Source: Flavobacterium notoginsengisoli
GTDB taxonomy: Bacteria; Bacteroidota; Bacteroidia; Flavobacteriales; Flavobacteriaceae
NCBI RefSeq assembly: GCF_014207905.1
Contig: NZ_JACHLB010000008.1
Coordinates: 109,679-173,678 of the forward strand
DNA: 64,000 nucleotides
Reading direction: 5' to 3'
The position numbers and the translations under genes are program-made. This document shows, piece after piece, positions 45,172-52,822 of this stretch (the stretch's first letter is position 1; each line of letters starts with the position of its first letter). The notes below the pieces were generated by a model, which did no database searches, was not told the origin of the DNA, and was given only the letters and a program-made list of their open reading frames with translations.

Positions 45172-46740
45172 ATGCATAAAAATCAGTATCTAATATTCTC
45201 TTTTCTACTTCTATTTTTCGTTTCGACGATTGCTGCACAGCAAAATACAATGCATCCTAAAAACGAATTTAGAGGTGTTTGGATTGCCACCGTTGTGAAT
45301 ATTGACTGGCCAAAAACAAGCATCGATAATGTAGAAAAAGAAAAAGCTGATTACCTCGAAATTTTAGAAGCCTATAAAAAATTAAATTATAATGCTGTAA
45401 TTGTTCAGGTTCGAAGTGTTGGTGATGCCATTTATCCTTCTGAATTCGCACCTTGGTCTCGTTTTTTAACTGGAAAAGAAGGTTTAGCGCCAAATCCATA
45501 TTATGACGCTTTAGAATGGATGATCGAACAAGCACACAATCGCGGATTTGAATTCCACGCTTGGCTGAATCCTTATCGTGCGACTTTTGATTTGAATAAA
45601 AATCTTTTAAGTCCTGGACACGATCTTTTTAAACATCCTGAATGGATGATCGAATACGGCGGAAAATATTATTACGATCCTGCTTTACCGGAAGTTCAGG
45701 CGCATTTAACGAAAGTAGTTAAAGAAGTAGTGGATAAATACGATATCGATGCGATTCATTTTGATGATTATTTTTATCCGTACGCTGTTCCTGGAAAAGT
45801 ATTTAACGACAACGCTTCCTACCAAAAATATGGTGCCGGTTTAAGCAGAGCCGATTGGCGTCGTGCGAATGTGAGCAATTTTGTACATACGATTTCAACA
45901 ACTATAAAAGCCAGCAAACCTTGGGTTCAGTTTGGAATTAGTCCATTTGGAGTTTGGCGAAATAAATCACAAGATCCAAGAGGTTCTGAAACGCAGTCAA
46001 CTTCAAATTATGACGATTTATATGCTGATCCAATGCTTTGGATGGATCAAAAATGGATTGATTATATTCTGCCTCAATTGTATTGGAGTATGAATAATAC
46101 GAGAGCATCTTATTCTAAATTGGTAAAATGGTGGTCTGAAAATTCTAACAATACGGCAGTTTACATTGGTCATGCTTCTTATAAAATTAGAGGCGACTCA
46201 GATAAAAGTTGGAATTTTGTAACCGAAATTCCCACTCAGATTGATTTTCTAAGAACTTTTAAAAATGTTTCTGGAAGTGCTTATTTCAGCTCGAAATGGT
46301 TTATGGGCAAAAACTTTGATGTTGTTCGTCATTTAGAAGAAAACCAATATAAATATCCTGCGATTCCAGCAGCTGTCCCGAATTTAAGACATGTTATAAT
46401 TGATACACCAAAAGTGATTGAATATAACAAAGATAGCATTCGTTATAACTTCACTTTCAAAAGTCCATTAAACACAAAAGTCCGTTATATGGTCGTTTAC
46501 GGAGGTGAACATATTTCAAAAATCGATATTAATGACGCTACTAAAATTGTAGAAAAAGTAACCGTAAAAGAAATCGATGGCAAAATTACTTTCGCAATTG
46601 CAGCCGGAAAACTAAACCTTTATAAAGCTTGTGCTGTAACTTTTATTGACTATTATGCTAATGAAAGTACGCCAACTGCCATAGATTTAAAAAAACCATT
46701 TAAAAACTATATACCTGCTCAACCAAATGAAAATAGATAA
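45172..46740 (+). CDS. GHL10 (DUF187) family hydrolase-like protein, DigH type, second copy
   Basis: 522 residues with a signal peptide (MHKNQYLIFSFLLLFFVSTIAAQ); the ATG at 45172 is preferred over an upstream TTG. It shares with the protein at 24497 the blocks EFRGVWIATVVNIDWPKTS, AVIVQVRSVGDAIYPS, FHAWLNPYRA, AIHFDDYFYPY (acidic pair), FGISPFGVWRNKSQDPRGSET and YILPQLYWSM. Like DigH it may cut glycan strands. The two copies differ enough to suggest separate substrates or locations. Its 3' end overlaps the AmpG-like gene by 14 bases, so translation is probably coupled. Confidence 0.88.
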   Translation: MHKNQYLIFSFLLLFFVSTIAAQQNTMHPKNEFRGVWIATVVNIDWPKTSIDNVEKEKADYLEILEAYKKLNYNAVIVQVRSVGDAIYPSEFAPWSRFLTGKEGLAPNPYYDALEWMIEQAHNRGFEFHAWLNPYRATFDLNKNLLSPGHDLFKHPEWMIEYGGKYYYDPALPEVQAHLTKVVKEVVDKYDIDAIHFDDYFYPYAVPGKVFNDNASYQKYGAGLSRADWRRANVSNFVHTISTTIKASKPWVQFGISPFGVWRNKSQDPRGSETQSTSNYDDLYADPMLWMDQKWIDYILPQLYWSMNNTRASYSKLVKWWSENSNNTAVYIGHASYKIRGDSDKSWNFVTEIPTQIDFLRTFKNVSGSAYFSSKWFMGKNFDVVRHLEENQYKYPAIPAAVPNLRHVIIDTPKVIEYNKDSIRYNFTFKSPLNTKVRYMVVYGGEHISKIDINDATKIVEKVTVKEIDGKITFAIAAGKLNLYKACAVTFIDYYANESTPTAIDLKKPFKNYIPAQPNENR

Positions 46741-48040
46741 TAAACCTTGGTTCTGGATTCCGCTTCTAAACTTTGCATCTGGATTACCGTATGCCATAAT
46801 CATTTCGGTTTCGGTAATTATGTACAAAAATTTAGGAATTTCAAATAAAGACATTGGAGTCTGGACAAGTTTATTGTATCTACCTTGGGTCGTAAAACCG
46901 CTTTGGAGTCCGCTTATTGAATTAGTCGGAACCAAAAGAAAATGGTTTTTATGGATGCAGCTCATCATTTCGATTGCCTTTTTACTTGTCGGATTAACAA
47001 TTCCAGCAAATGGATTTTTCTATGCAACATTAGCCATATTCTGGGTTGCTGCTTTTGCTTCAGCTTCAAATGATATAGCGACCGACGGTTTTTATTTATT
47101 GGTTTTACCAGAAGATAAACAATCTTTCTTTATCGGAATCAGAAGTACTTTCTACAGACTTTCAATGTTGGCAGGAAACGGATTAGTGGTGCTTTTTGCA
47201 GGATATTTAGAACATAAATATGGAGACAATACAAAAGCATGGTCGTACACCATGATTTGTGTTGGTTTATTGATGACTTTTATTACGGTTTACAACTTTA
47301 TTTTCACACCAAAGAATGAAATAAATGTAGTAGAAGGCAACAAAGAAACTCCACACCAAAACTTCGGAACTATATTTATCAGTTTCTTCAAGAAAAAACA
47401 AATCGGATTAATCCTGGCTTTTATTTTAGTATTCAGATTAGGAGAATCTCAATTGTTAAAAATGTTAAGTCCGTTCCTTCTTGATAAAAGAGAATTAGGC
47501 GGAATGGGATTAGACACAGAAGCTGTTGGAATTATTTACGGGACACTGGGAATTTTTGCCCTTACAATAGGTGGTATTTTAGGAGGTATCGCTATTTCTA
47601 AACATGGACTTACGAAATGGATGCTTCCAATGTTTTTAGCAATGCATCTTCCAATTCTTGGTTTTATTGGTTTAGCTCATTTCCAGCCGCAAGAATTATT
47701 TCATCTTCACATAAATTTATATTTTTTTGAAATTGATTCTCCATTAAATCTTTATACTTGTATTACCGTTGTTTTAGAACAATTTGGTTACGGCTTTGGA
47801 TTTACTGGTTTTATGATGTATTTAATTCATGTTGCCGAAGGAGAATCAAAAACAGCACATTATGCATTGGCAACTGGATTTATGGCATTAGGAATGATGC
47901 TGCCAGGAATGTTGAGCGGTTTTATACAACAATATTTAGGCTACCAAAACTTCTTCGTTTGGGTTTTGATTGCTACAATTCCAGGTCTTATTTTATCACG
48001 TTTTTTAACTTTCCCGAAAGATTTTGGGAAAAAATCATAA
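46727..48040 (+). CDS. AmpG-like MFS permease
   Basis: 437 residues, 12 membrane helices. The opening WFWIPLLNFASGLPYAIIISV followed by LGISNKDIGVWTSLLYLPWVVKPLWSPLIEL is typical of the AmpG group, whose E. coli member imports GlcNAc-anhydroMurNAc peptides. Then come AAFASASNDIATDGFYLLVLPEDKQ and a late FGYGFGFTGFMMYLIHVAEG. Combined with cytoplasmic NagZ (49016), AnmK and MurQ it would complete an anhydro-muropeptide recycling route. Start codon ATG inside the end of the preceding gene. Confidence 0.88.
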   Translation: MKIDNKPWFWIPLLNFASGLPYAIIISVSVIMYKNLGISNKDIGVWTSLLYLPWVVKPLWSPLIELVGTKRKWFLWMQLIISIAFLLVGLTIPANGFFYATLAIFWVAAFASASNDIATDGFYLLVLPEDKQSFFIGIRSTFYRLSMLAGNGLVVLFAGYLEHKYGDNTKAWSYTMICVGLLMTFITVYNFIFTPKNEINVVEGNKETPHQNFGTIFISFFKKKQIGLILAFILVFRLGESQLLKMLSPFLLDKRELGGMGLDTEAVGIIYGTLGIFALTIGGILGGIAISKHGLTKWMLPMFLAMHLPILGFIGLAHFQPQELFHLHINLYFFEIDSPLNLYTCITVVLEQFGYGFGFTGFMMYLIHVAEGESKTAHYALATGFMALGMMLPGMLSGFIQQYLGYQNFFVWVLIATIPGLILSRFLTFPKDFGKKS

Positions 48041-48070
48041 GAAGTTTAATCCCAAATCAAACTCTTACAT

Positions 48071-48412
48071 ATGGAAATCAATGAAAATTTGCAGGCTGAA
48101 CGAAATCTGAAAGGAGCTGAGTTCGAAAAAAATGGAAATCTTGAAAAAGCAATTGAGTTGTATGAAGAAAATGTCGTAGAAAGCTTTAAAGGAAATCATC
48201 CTTATGATCGACTGGCAACAATCTACAAAAACCAAAACGATCTCGGCAACGAAATTAGGGTTTTAGAAAAAGCCATTTTGGTTTACGAAGAAATCACAAT
48301 TGAAGACCGATTGGAAGGTCTTCCAAAACTTTTTAGATTCAAAAACCGACTGGAAAAAGCCATTGAAACCCAAAAACAATTAGCTAAACAAAAGAAAGCA
48401 AAATTGAAATAG
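48071..48412 (+). CDS. small TPR-like protein
   Basis: 113 residues, cytoplasmic, no signal. Helix-turn-helix pairs NLKGAEFEKNGNLEKAIELYEENV, then HPYDRLATIYKNQNDLGNEIRVLEKAI, are two tetratricopeptide-like repeats. They are followed by a basic coiled tail (LEKAIETQKQLAKQKKAKLK). Probably a protein-interaction module; the partner is unknown. It begins 30 bases after the AmpG-like gene and is likely in its transcript. Confidence 0.7.
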   Translation: MEINENLQAERNLKGAEFEKNGNLEKAIELYEENVVESFKGNHPYDRLATIYKNQNDLGNEIRVLEKAILVYEEITIEDRLEGLPKLFRFKNRLEKAIETQKQLAKQKKAKLK

Positions 48413-48563
48413 TTTTTTAAACACATAGAAACATAGATTTATTTTATTCAAAAAGAGAAAAAAAGAAAAACTAGTTTCTCCAAACATAGCTATGCCTCAA
48501 CTGCTCTAAAACTATTTCTATTTTTTTCAAAAATTAACACAAAAACAAAAAAGCTATAAAATC

Positions 48564-49013
48564 ATGATTCACATAAAACGAACAAACTCAGATGATATTG
48601 ATTTTATAAATCTAGTGGCTTTATTAGATAAAGATTTAGCCATTAGAGATGGAGACGATCATGCGTTTTATAATCAGTTTAATAAAACTGATAAAATAAA
48701 ACATACTATCGTTTATTACGAAAATGATATTCCAGTTGGATGCGGCGCTTTTCGCGAAAAAGAAAGCGACAAAACTGAAATCAAAAGAATGTATGTTCAT
48801 CCTGATTACAGAAAAAAAGGAATTGCTTCTGCCGTTTTAAAAGAACTGGAAATTTGGGCGAAAGAAGTAGGTTATACTTATACCATTTTAGAAACCGGAA
48901 AAAATCAGCCGGAAGCCATCAACTTATATCAAAAATTAAATTATACCATCATTCCGAATTATCCACCTTATGAAGAAATGGATAACAGCGTTTGCATGAA
49001 AAAGACTTTATAA
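48564..49013 (+). CDS. GNAT family N-acetyltransferase
   Basis: 149 residues. The acetyl-CoA binding motif A is RMYVHPDYRKKGIASAVLKELE (residues 77-98), followed by GYTYTILETGKNQPEAINLYQKLNYTIIPNY. The substrate is not identifiable. Only two bases separate its stop from the NagZ start at 49016, so it is co-transcribed with nagZ. A role in acetylating an amino sugar or a peptidoglycan amino acid is imaginable but has no direct support. Confidence 0.85.
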   Translation: MIHIKRTNSDDIDFINLVALLDKDLAIRDGDDHAFYNQFNKTDKIKHTIVYYENDIPVGCGAFREKESDKTEIKRMYVHPDYRKKGIASAVLKELEIWAKEVGYTYTILETGKNQPEAINLYQKLNYTIIPNYPPYEEMDNSVCMKKTL

Positions 49014-49015
49014 TA

Positions 49016-50629
49016 ATGAAAATCACAGCAGAAGCTTTACGTCAAAAAATCGGGCAATTCTTTTTCCCAGCCGTTTTTATGAACGACACCGAAGAAAACA
49101 TCCAAGAAATGGAACGTTTTATAAAAGAGTATAATATTGGAGGATTAACCTTTTTTCACAGTCGTGCGAGCGCTGCAACGAATTATGAAAGCAAGAAAAA
49201 AGTTGTTTTTAATGATGATAGCTACGAAAAAATTAAAGCTTTAATCGTTCGTTATCAAAAAGCCGCTTCTACTCCACTTTTGATCAGTATTGATGCAGAA
49301 TGGGGATTGGCAATGCGTATCGAAAAAACGCCTCAATATCCGTATGCGATTACGCTTGGCGCTTTGCCGGAAAACAAATCAAAATTGGTTTACGAAGTTG
49401 GAAAACAAATTGGTTTAGACTTAAAAGCAGCTGGAATACAGTACAATTTATCGCCTTTGGCGGATATTAATAATAATCCAAATAATCCGGTTATTGGTTA
49501 CCGCTCTTTTGGCGAAAACAAAGAAAAAGTAGCCAATTTTGCTGTTGAATATTTAAACGGAATGTCTGAAGTTGGCGTTTTAGGCTGTTTAAAACACTTT
49601 CCTGGACATGGAAATACGAATGTTGATTCGCATTTAGGTCTTCCGGTTTTAAAGGAAACTTTAGAAGAATTAATGCAAAACGAATTATATCCTTTCATTA
49701 AAGGAATCGAAAACAATGTCGATTCTATTATGATTGGACATTTGGCTGTTCCAAGTTTGAATGACGGAAAAGATACTTCTGCAACATTATCAAAAGCGGT
49801 TATTCAGGATCTTTTACGCAATAAATTAGGTTATGATGGTTTAGTAATTTCGGATGCTTTAAATATGCACAGCGTTTCTAAATTATACGAAACCAAAGGA
49901 CAATTAGAATGGGAAGCTTTTAATGCAGGAAATGATGTCTTATGTTTCGCCGAAAATGTTCCTGAAGGAATTGAAGCCATCTATAAAAATGCTTCTCCAG
50001 ACCGTATTTTCGAAAGTTATAACCGAATTATGAAAGCTAAAGAAAAAGCGGGAATTCTTTCTGGAAACACAGCTGTTTCGGGCGAATTAGATTTCGAAAG
50101 AACATCAAAATTAAATCTGGAAATTGCTCAAAATGCGATTACAACAATTATCGATAACTCGAGCGCAGAATTAGCTTTTGAAGCTCAGAAAAACAACAAA
50201 TTAGCCAAACTGAGTTTATATAAAAATACTGAAAACACATTCTTCAAAACTTTAAATTCAAAACTCTCTTCACCGGAATTTGCTTTTGAAAATTTAGAAA
50301 TTTCGGATATTTCATCCGTCAAAAAAGAATTAGAAGATTTTGAAACTATTTTGATTTCATTATTTGTTCCAAAGGCAAAACCATTGAACAATTTTGAGAT
50401 TGACAGTGAAGTTTTAGAATTGCTTTCTGATTTGCTTCAAACCAAAAAATGCATCATTTACGTTTTCGGGAATCCGTATTCTTTACCATTAATTCCAAAT
50501 CTTAAAAAGGCTTCAGGGCTAGTTGAAACGTATCAGGATTTTGAAGAATTTCAAAAAACAGCAGGAATTCAATTTTTAGAAAAAAATAGTTCAAATGGCG
50601 GTTTACCAGTAAATATTGATATTCAATAA
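49016..50629 (+). CDS. nagZ: cytoplasmic GH3 beta-N-acetylglucosaminidase (NagZ)
   Basis: 537 residues, no signal peptide when started at 49016 (MKITAEALRQKIGQFFFPAVF), so cytoplasmic. NagZ motifs: ISIDAEWGLAMRIEKTPQYPYA, the KHFPGHGNTNVDSHLGLPVL general-acid dyad and LVISDALNMHSVSK (nucleophile Asp). The GH3 core is followed by a reduced C-terminal domain of about 150 residues. It removes GlcNAc from imported GlcNAc-(anhydro)MurNAc. This complements the lipoprotein NagZ domain at 39352. It ends the peptidoglycan-sugar block. Confidence 0.92.
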   Translation: MKITAEALRQKIGQFFFPAVFMNDTEENIQEMERFIKEYNIGGLTFFHSRASAATNYESKKKVVFNDDSYEKIKALIVRYQKAASTPLLISIDAEWGLAMRIEKTPQYPYAITLGALPENKSKLVYEVGKQIGLDLKAAGIQYNLSPLADINNNPNNPVIGYRSFGENKEKVANFAVEYLNGMSEVGVLGCLKHFPGHGNTNVDSHLGLPVLKETLEELMQNELYPFIKGIENNVDSIMIGHLAVPSLNDGKDTSATLSKAVIQDLLRNKLGYDGLVISDALNMHSVSKLYETKGQLEWEAFNAGNDVLCFAENVPEGIEAIYKNASPDRIFESYNRIMKAKEKAGILSGNTAVSGELDFERTSKLNLEIAQNAITTIIDNSSAELAFEAQKNNKLAKLSLYKNTENTFFKTLNSKLSSPEFAFENLEISDISSVKKELEDFETILISLFVPKAKPLNNFEIDSEVLELLSDLLQTKKCIIYVFGNPYSLPLIPNLKKASGLVETYQDFEEFQKTAGIQFLEKNSSNGGLPVNIDIQ

Positions 50630-50687
50630 GTTAAAACACTAAATAATCAAAATTTATCAACTTATAAATATTAATAATCACATCTTA

Positions 50688-50719
50688 TTGTAAAAACCTG
50701 CACTTGTACCCTACTTTTG
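50688..50719 (+). promoter_or_regulatory. promoter of the peroxiredoxin gene
   Basis: TTG (50688-50690), 21 bases, TACTTTTG (50712-50719), then 35 bases to the ATG. Good match to the Bacteroidota TTG/TAnnTTTG consensus. Confidence 0.7.
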
Positions 50720-50754
50720 CACCAGAAATAAATATTTAACGTAAATCAGAAATT

Positions 50755-51393
50755 ATGTCTTTAGTAGGAAAAAAATTCCCAAGTATTGCAGTAGATGCTA
50801 TCTCAGAAATGGGTGACAATTTAAAAATCAACATTTTTGAAGAAGCAGTAAACAACAATAAAAAAGTACTTTTATTTTGGTACCCAAAAGATTTTACTTT
50901 TGTATGTCCAACAGAATTACACGCCTTTCAAGCTGCATTACCAGAATTTGAAAAAAGAAATACTATCGTAATTGGTGCTTCTTGTGATACAAACGAAGTT
51001 CACTTTGCTTGGTTAAATACTCCAAAAAACAATGGTGGAATCGAAGGTGTTACTTACCCAATCTTAGCTGATACAAACCGTAACTTGGCTAACATTTTAG
51101 GTATTCTTGATATCGAATCTACAAGCTACAGCGAAGATACTGACTCAGTTATCATCGAAGGTTCAAACGTAACTTACAGAGCTACTTACCTAATCGACGA
51201 AACTGGAAAAATCTTCCACGAAAGCGTAAACGATATGCCATTAGGACGTAACGTAAACGAATACTTAAGAATGGTTGACGCTTACACTCACATCCAGACT
51301 AAAGGTGAAGTTTGTCCTGCAAACTGGGAAGCTGGTAAAGAAGCTATGTCTGCTGACAGAATCAGTACTGCTGAATACTTAAGCGCAAACTAA
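50755..51393 (+). CDS. 2-Cys peroxiredoxin (AhpC/Prx1 type)
   Basis: 212 residues. Peroxidatic C51 in FYPKDFTFVCPTEL-type context (FWYPKDFTFVCPTELHAF) and resolving C187 in GEVCPANW. It reduces hydrogen peroxide and organic hydroperoxides with thioredoxin-type donors; a thioredoxin is encoded 187 bases downstream. It has its own promoter, and its codon use (runs of preferred codons) suggests strong expression. Confidence 0.95.
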   Translation: MSLVGKKFPSIAVDAISEMGDNLKINIFEEAVNNNKKVLLFWYPKDFTFVCPTELHAFQAALPEFEKRNTIVIGASCDTNEVHFAWLNTPKNNGGIEGVTYPILADTNRNLANILGILDIESTSYSEDTDSVIIEGSNVTYRATYLIDETGKIFHESVNDMPLGRNVNEYLRMVDAYTHIQTKGEVCPANWEAGKEAMSADRISTAEYLSAN

Positions 51394-51403
51394 TTTTTAA
51401 TTA

Positions 51404-51570
51404 GTTTCTAAGATACTAAGATGCTAAGGTTCTAAGATTTCATTCTTAAACCTTAGTAACTTAGAAATCAATCTTCTCTCAAAAAATCTCAAAAAAATTA
51501 TAGTTGCTAAAATCCATAAAGGTTCAAAAAACTTAGAACCTTAGAGTCTTAGCACCTTAGAATCTCAAAA
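51404..51570. repeat. CTAAG-rich inverted repeat between peroxiredoxin and thioredoxin genes
   Basis: TTCTAAGATACTAAGATGCTAAGG near 51406-51430 faces complementary CTTAGAACCTTAGAGTCTTAG-type words at about 51530-51560. Similar words (CCTTAGAACCTCAGCAACTTAG) occur at 14293-14316. Imperfect arms. Confidence 0.6.
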
Positions 51571-51580
51571 AATAAAACTT

Positions 51581-51889
51581 ATGTTAATTGACTTAAACGA
51601 AGATACGTTAGCAGATTTAGTTGCTAAAAACGAAAAAGTAGTAGTACAATATTCAGCTTCATGGTGTGGAAATTGCCGTATTATGAAACCAAAATTCAAA
51701 AAATTAGCAACAGAAAATGAAGCTATCACTTTTGTTTTGGTTGATGCAGAAAATTCTCCAGAGTCAAGAAAATTAGCTAATGTGAGCAACTTGCCAACAT
51801 TCGCAACTTTCGTAAACGGACAATTAGTTGGTGAAACACAAACTAACAAACAAGAAGTTTTAATTGATCTTGTAAACGCAATTGCTTAA
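51581..51889 (+). CDS. thioredoxin family protein
   Basis: 102 residues, one thioredoxin domain with active site C29-G-N-C32 in SASWCGNCRIMKPKF and the cis-proline loop NLPTFATF. CGNC replaces the usual CGPC. Likely reductant for the peroxiredoxin upstream or for other thiol enzymes; cytoplasmic. Confidence 0.92.
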   Translation: MLIDLNEDTLADLVAKNEKVVVQYSASWCGNCRIMKPKFKKLATENEAITFVLVDAENSPESRKLANVSNLPTFATFVNGQLVGETQTNKQEVLIDLVNAIA

Positions 51890-51912
51890 TTCATCATTTA
51901 AAACTCCACAAC

Positions 51913-52170
51913 ATGAAATTACCAGTAATTAAGCATTTAACACAATTCATCGAAGAAAACGATCAGGATTATATCATTGAAACGATTGAAGTTCTGGAAG
52001 CGATGACCGAAATTCCTTCTCTTAAAGACGAAGAATTAGATGTTATCGGCGAATTGATTTCAAATATGTACGGTGCTCTTGAAGTGCAAAAATTAGTTGC
52101 TCAGGGAACTGACAAAAAAGAAGCTTTAAATACGTTCATGAAGCGTGTTTTAGGTTCAATCGATAAATAA
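51913..52170 (+). CDS. small conserved protein (DUF6952-like)
   Basis: 85 residues, acidic and helical (MKLPVIKHLTQFIEENDQ at the start; ELISNMYGALEVQKLVAQGT in the middle). I recognise it as the small Bacteroidota family DUF6952, often found beside peroxiredoxin/thioredoxin genes. Function unknown. It starts 23 bases after the thioredoxin gene and is followed by a terminator, so the two form one unit. Confidence 0.75.
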   Translation: MKLPVIKHLTQFIEENDQDYIIETIEVLEAMTEIPSLKDEELDVIGELISNMYGALEVQKLVAQGTDKKEALNTFMKRVLGSIDK

Positions 52171-52215
52171 ATTCAAGCCTCTTTTTCAAAGAAAAAAACA
52201 AAAAACATGACGAAG

Positions 52216-52246
52216 AAAGCGTTTCTATTTTAGGGACGCTTTTTTT
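52216..52246 (+). terminator. terminator of the thioredoxin unit
   Basis: AAAGCGT (52216-52222) and ACGCTTT (52236-52242), then more Ts; 46 bases after the stop. Confidence 0.8.
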
Positions 52247-52319
52247 AGTTTACAGTGGTCAGTTTTTTAGTATTCAGCGTAGTCTCAGTTTTCAGTCGCA
52301 GTCCCAGTTTCACGCAATC

Positions 52320-52368
52320 TTTGTCAGGCTTAGCGATCCCGAAGCTTCGGAAGAAGCCCACACAAAGT
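52320..52368. repeat. diverged copy of the TTGTCAGGCT...GAAGCCCACnCAAAG repeat
   Basis: It shares TTGTCAGGCT, AGCGA and AAGCCCAC.CAAAGTAA with the left half of the inverted repeat at 52568. Confidence 0.6.
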
Positions 52369-52413
52369 AAAACAAATCTAAAATCTACCCTCAAAAATCT
52401 AAAATTAATTAGG

Positions 52414-52526
52414 GCGAGACAGTATTTGAAAAAGTGGGCAAACATACTTTGTCTTTATTCGCCCACTTTCCCAAATACTGTCGGGCTATCCGCGCTACTT
52501 CGGTAGCTAGCTTCTATCCCTCTCGC
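52414..52526 (-). ncRNA. structured RNA element, second copy (three-way-junction layout)
   Basis: On the minus strand GCGAGA opens and TCTCGC closes the element. Inside is the core GGGATAGAAGC (52520-52510) and GCGGATAGCCC (52493-52483), capped by GCTAC/GTAGC with a tight tetraloop. Next to it is a long hairpin (ACAGTATTTG.GAAAGTGGGC against its complement, 52481-52461 with 52439-52419). The ATAGAAGC/GCGGATAG core equals that of 14955-15036, with different but still complementary flanking stems. Possibly the Flavo-1 motif. It lies antisense to its neighbours. Confidence 0.55.
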
Positions 52527-52567
52527 ATCCCGTTTTCAATTTACGTTTCATAGTTATTGACAAAGAA

Positions 52568-52674
52568 TTGTCAGGCTGAGCGAAGTCGAAGCCCACGCAA
52601 AGTAATTCTACAAAGATTAACTATTTATATTTTGGAACTACGTACTCGGGCTTCGACTTCGCTCAGCCTGACAA
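52568..52674. repeat. perfect 27-base inverted repeat (TTGTCAGGCTGAGCGAAGTC type)
   Basis: Arms 52568-52594 and 52648-52674 are exact complements, with a 53-base AT-rich centre. Confidence 0.95.
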
Positions 52675-52788
52675 CAGCAATAAATCTAAAATCATTAGAT
52701 AAATTCGTGAATTCGTGGCCATCCAAAAACCACTCTTAATCTCTCCTTAAACCCATAACAAATACTTTTAGATTCAAATTTTAATCCT

Positions 52789-52796
52789 TACTTTTG
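52789..52796 (+). promoter_or_regulatory. promoter -7 box of tpx
   Basis: TACTTTTG, 26 bases before the tpx ATG; the same octamer as in the peroxiredoxin promoter. Confidence 0.6.
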
Positions 52797-52822
52797 AACC
52801 TCATTAATTTTAAACAAAAATC

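Larger units (their letters stand above)
52171..52822. other. 652-base gap rich in repeats and RNA-like structure
   Basis: No gene found. It contains a terminator (52216-52246), a partial repeat (52320-52368), a structured RNA-like element on the minus strand (52414-52526), a 27-base perfect inverted repeat (52568-52674), a GTGAATTCGTGGCC fragment (about 52706-52720) and the tpx promoter (52789-52796). Confidence 0.75.

Noticed and set aside
52255..52739. Two short plus-strand open frames upstream of tpx
   Set aside because: They consist of interspersed repeats and the RNA-like element, without a recognisable protein.
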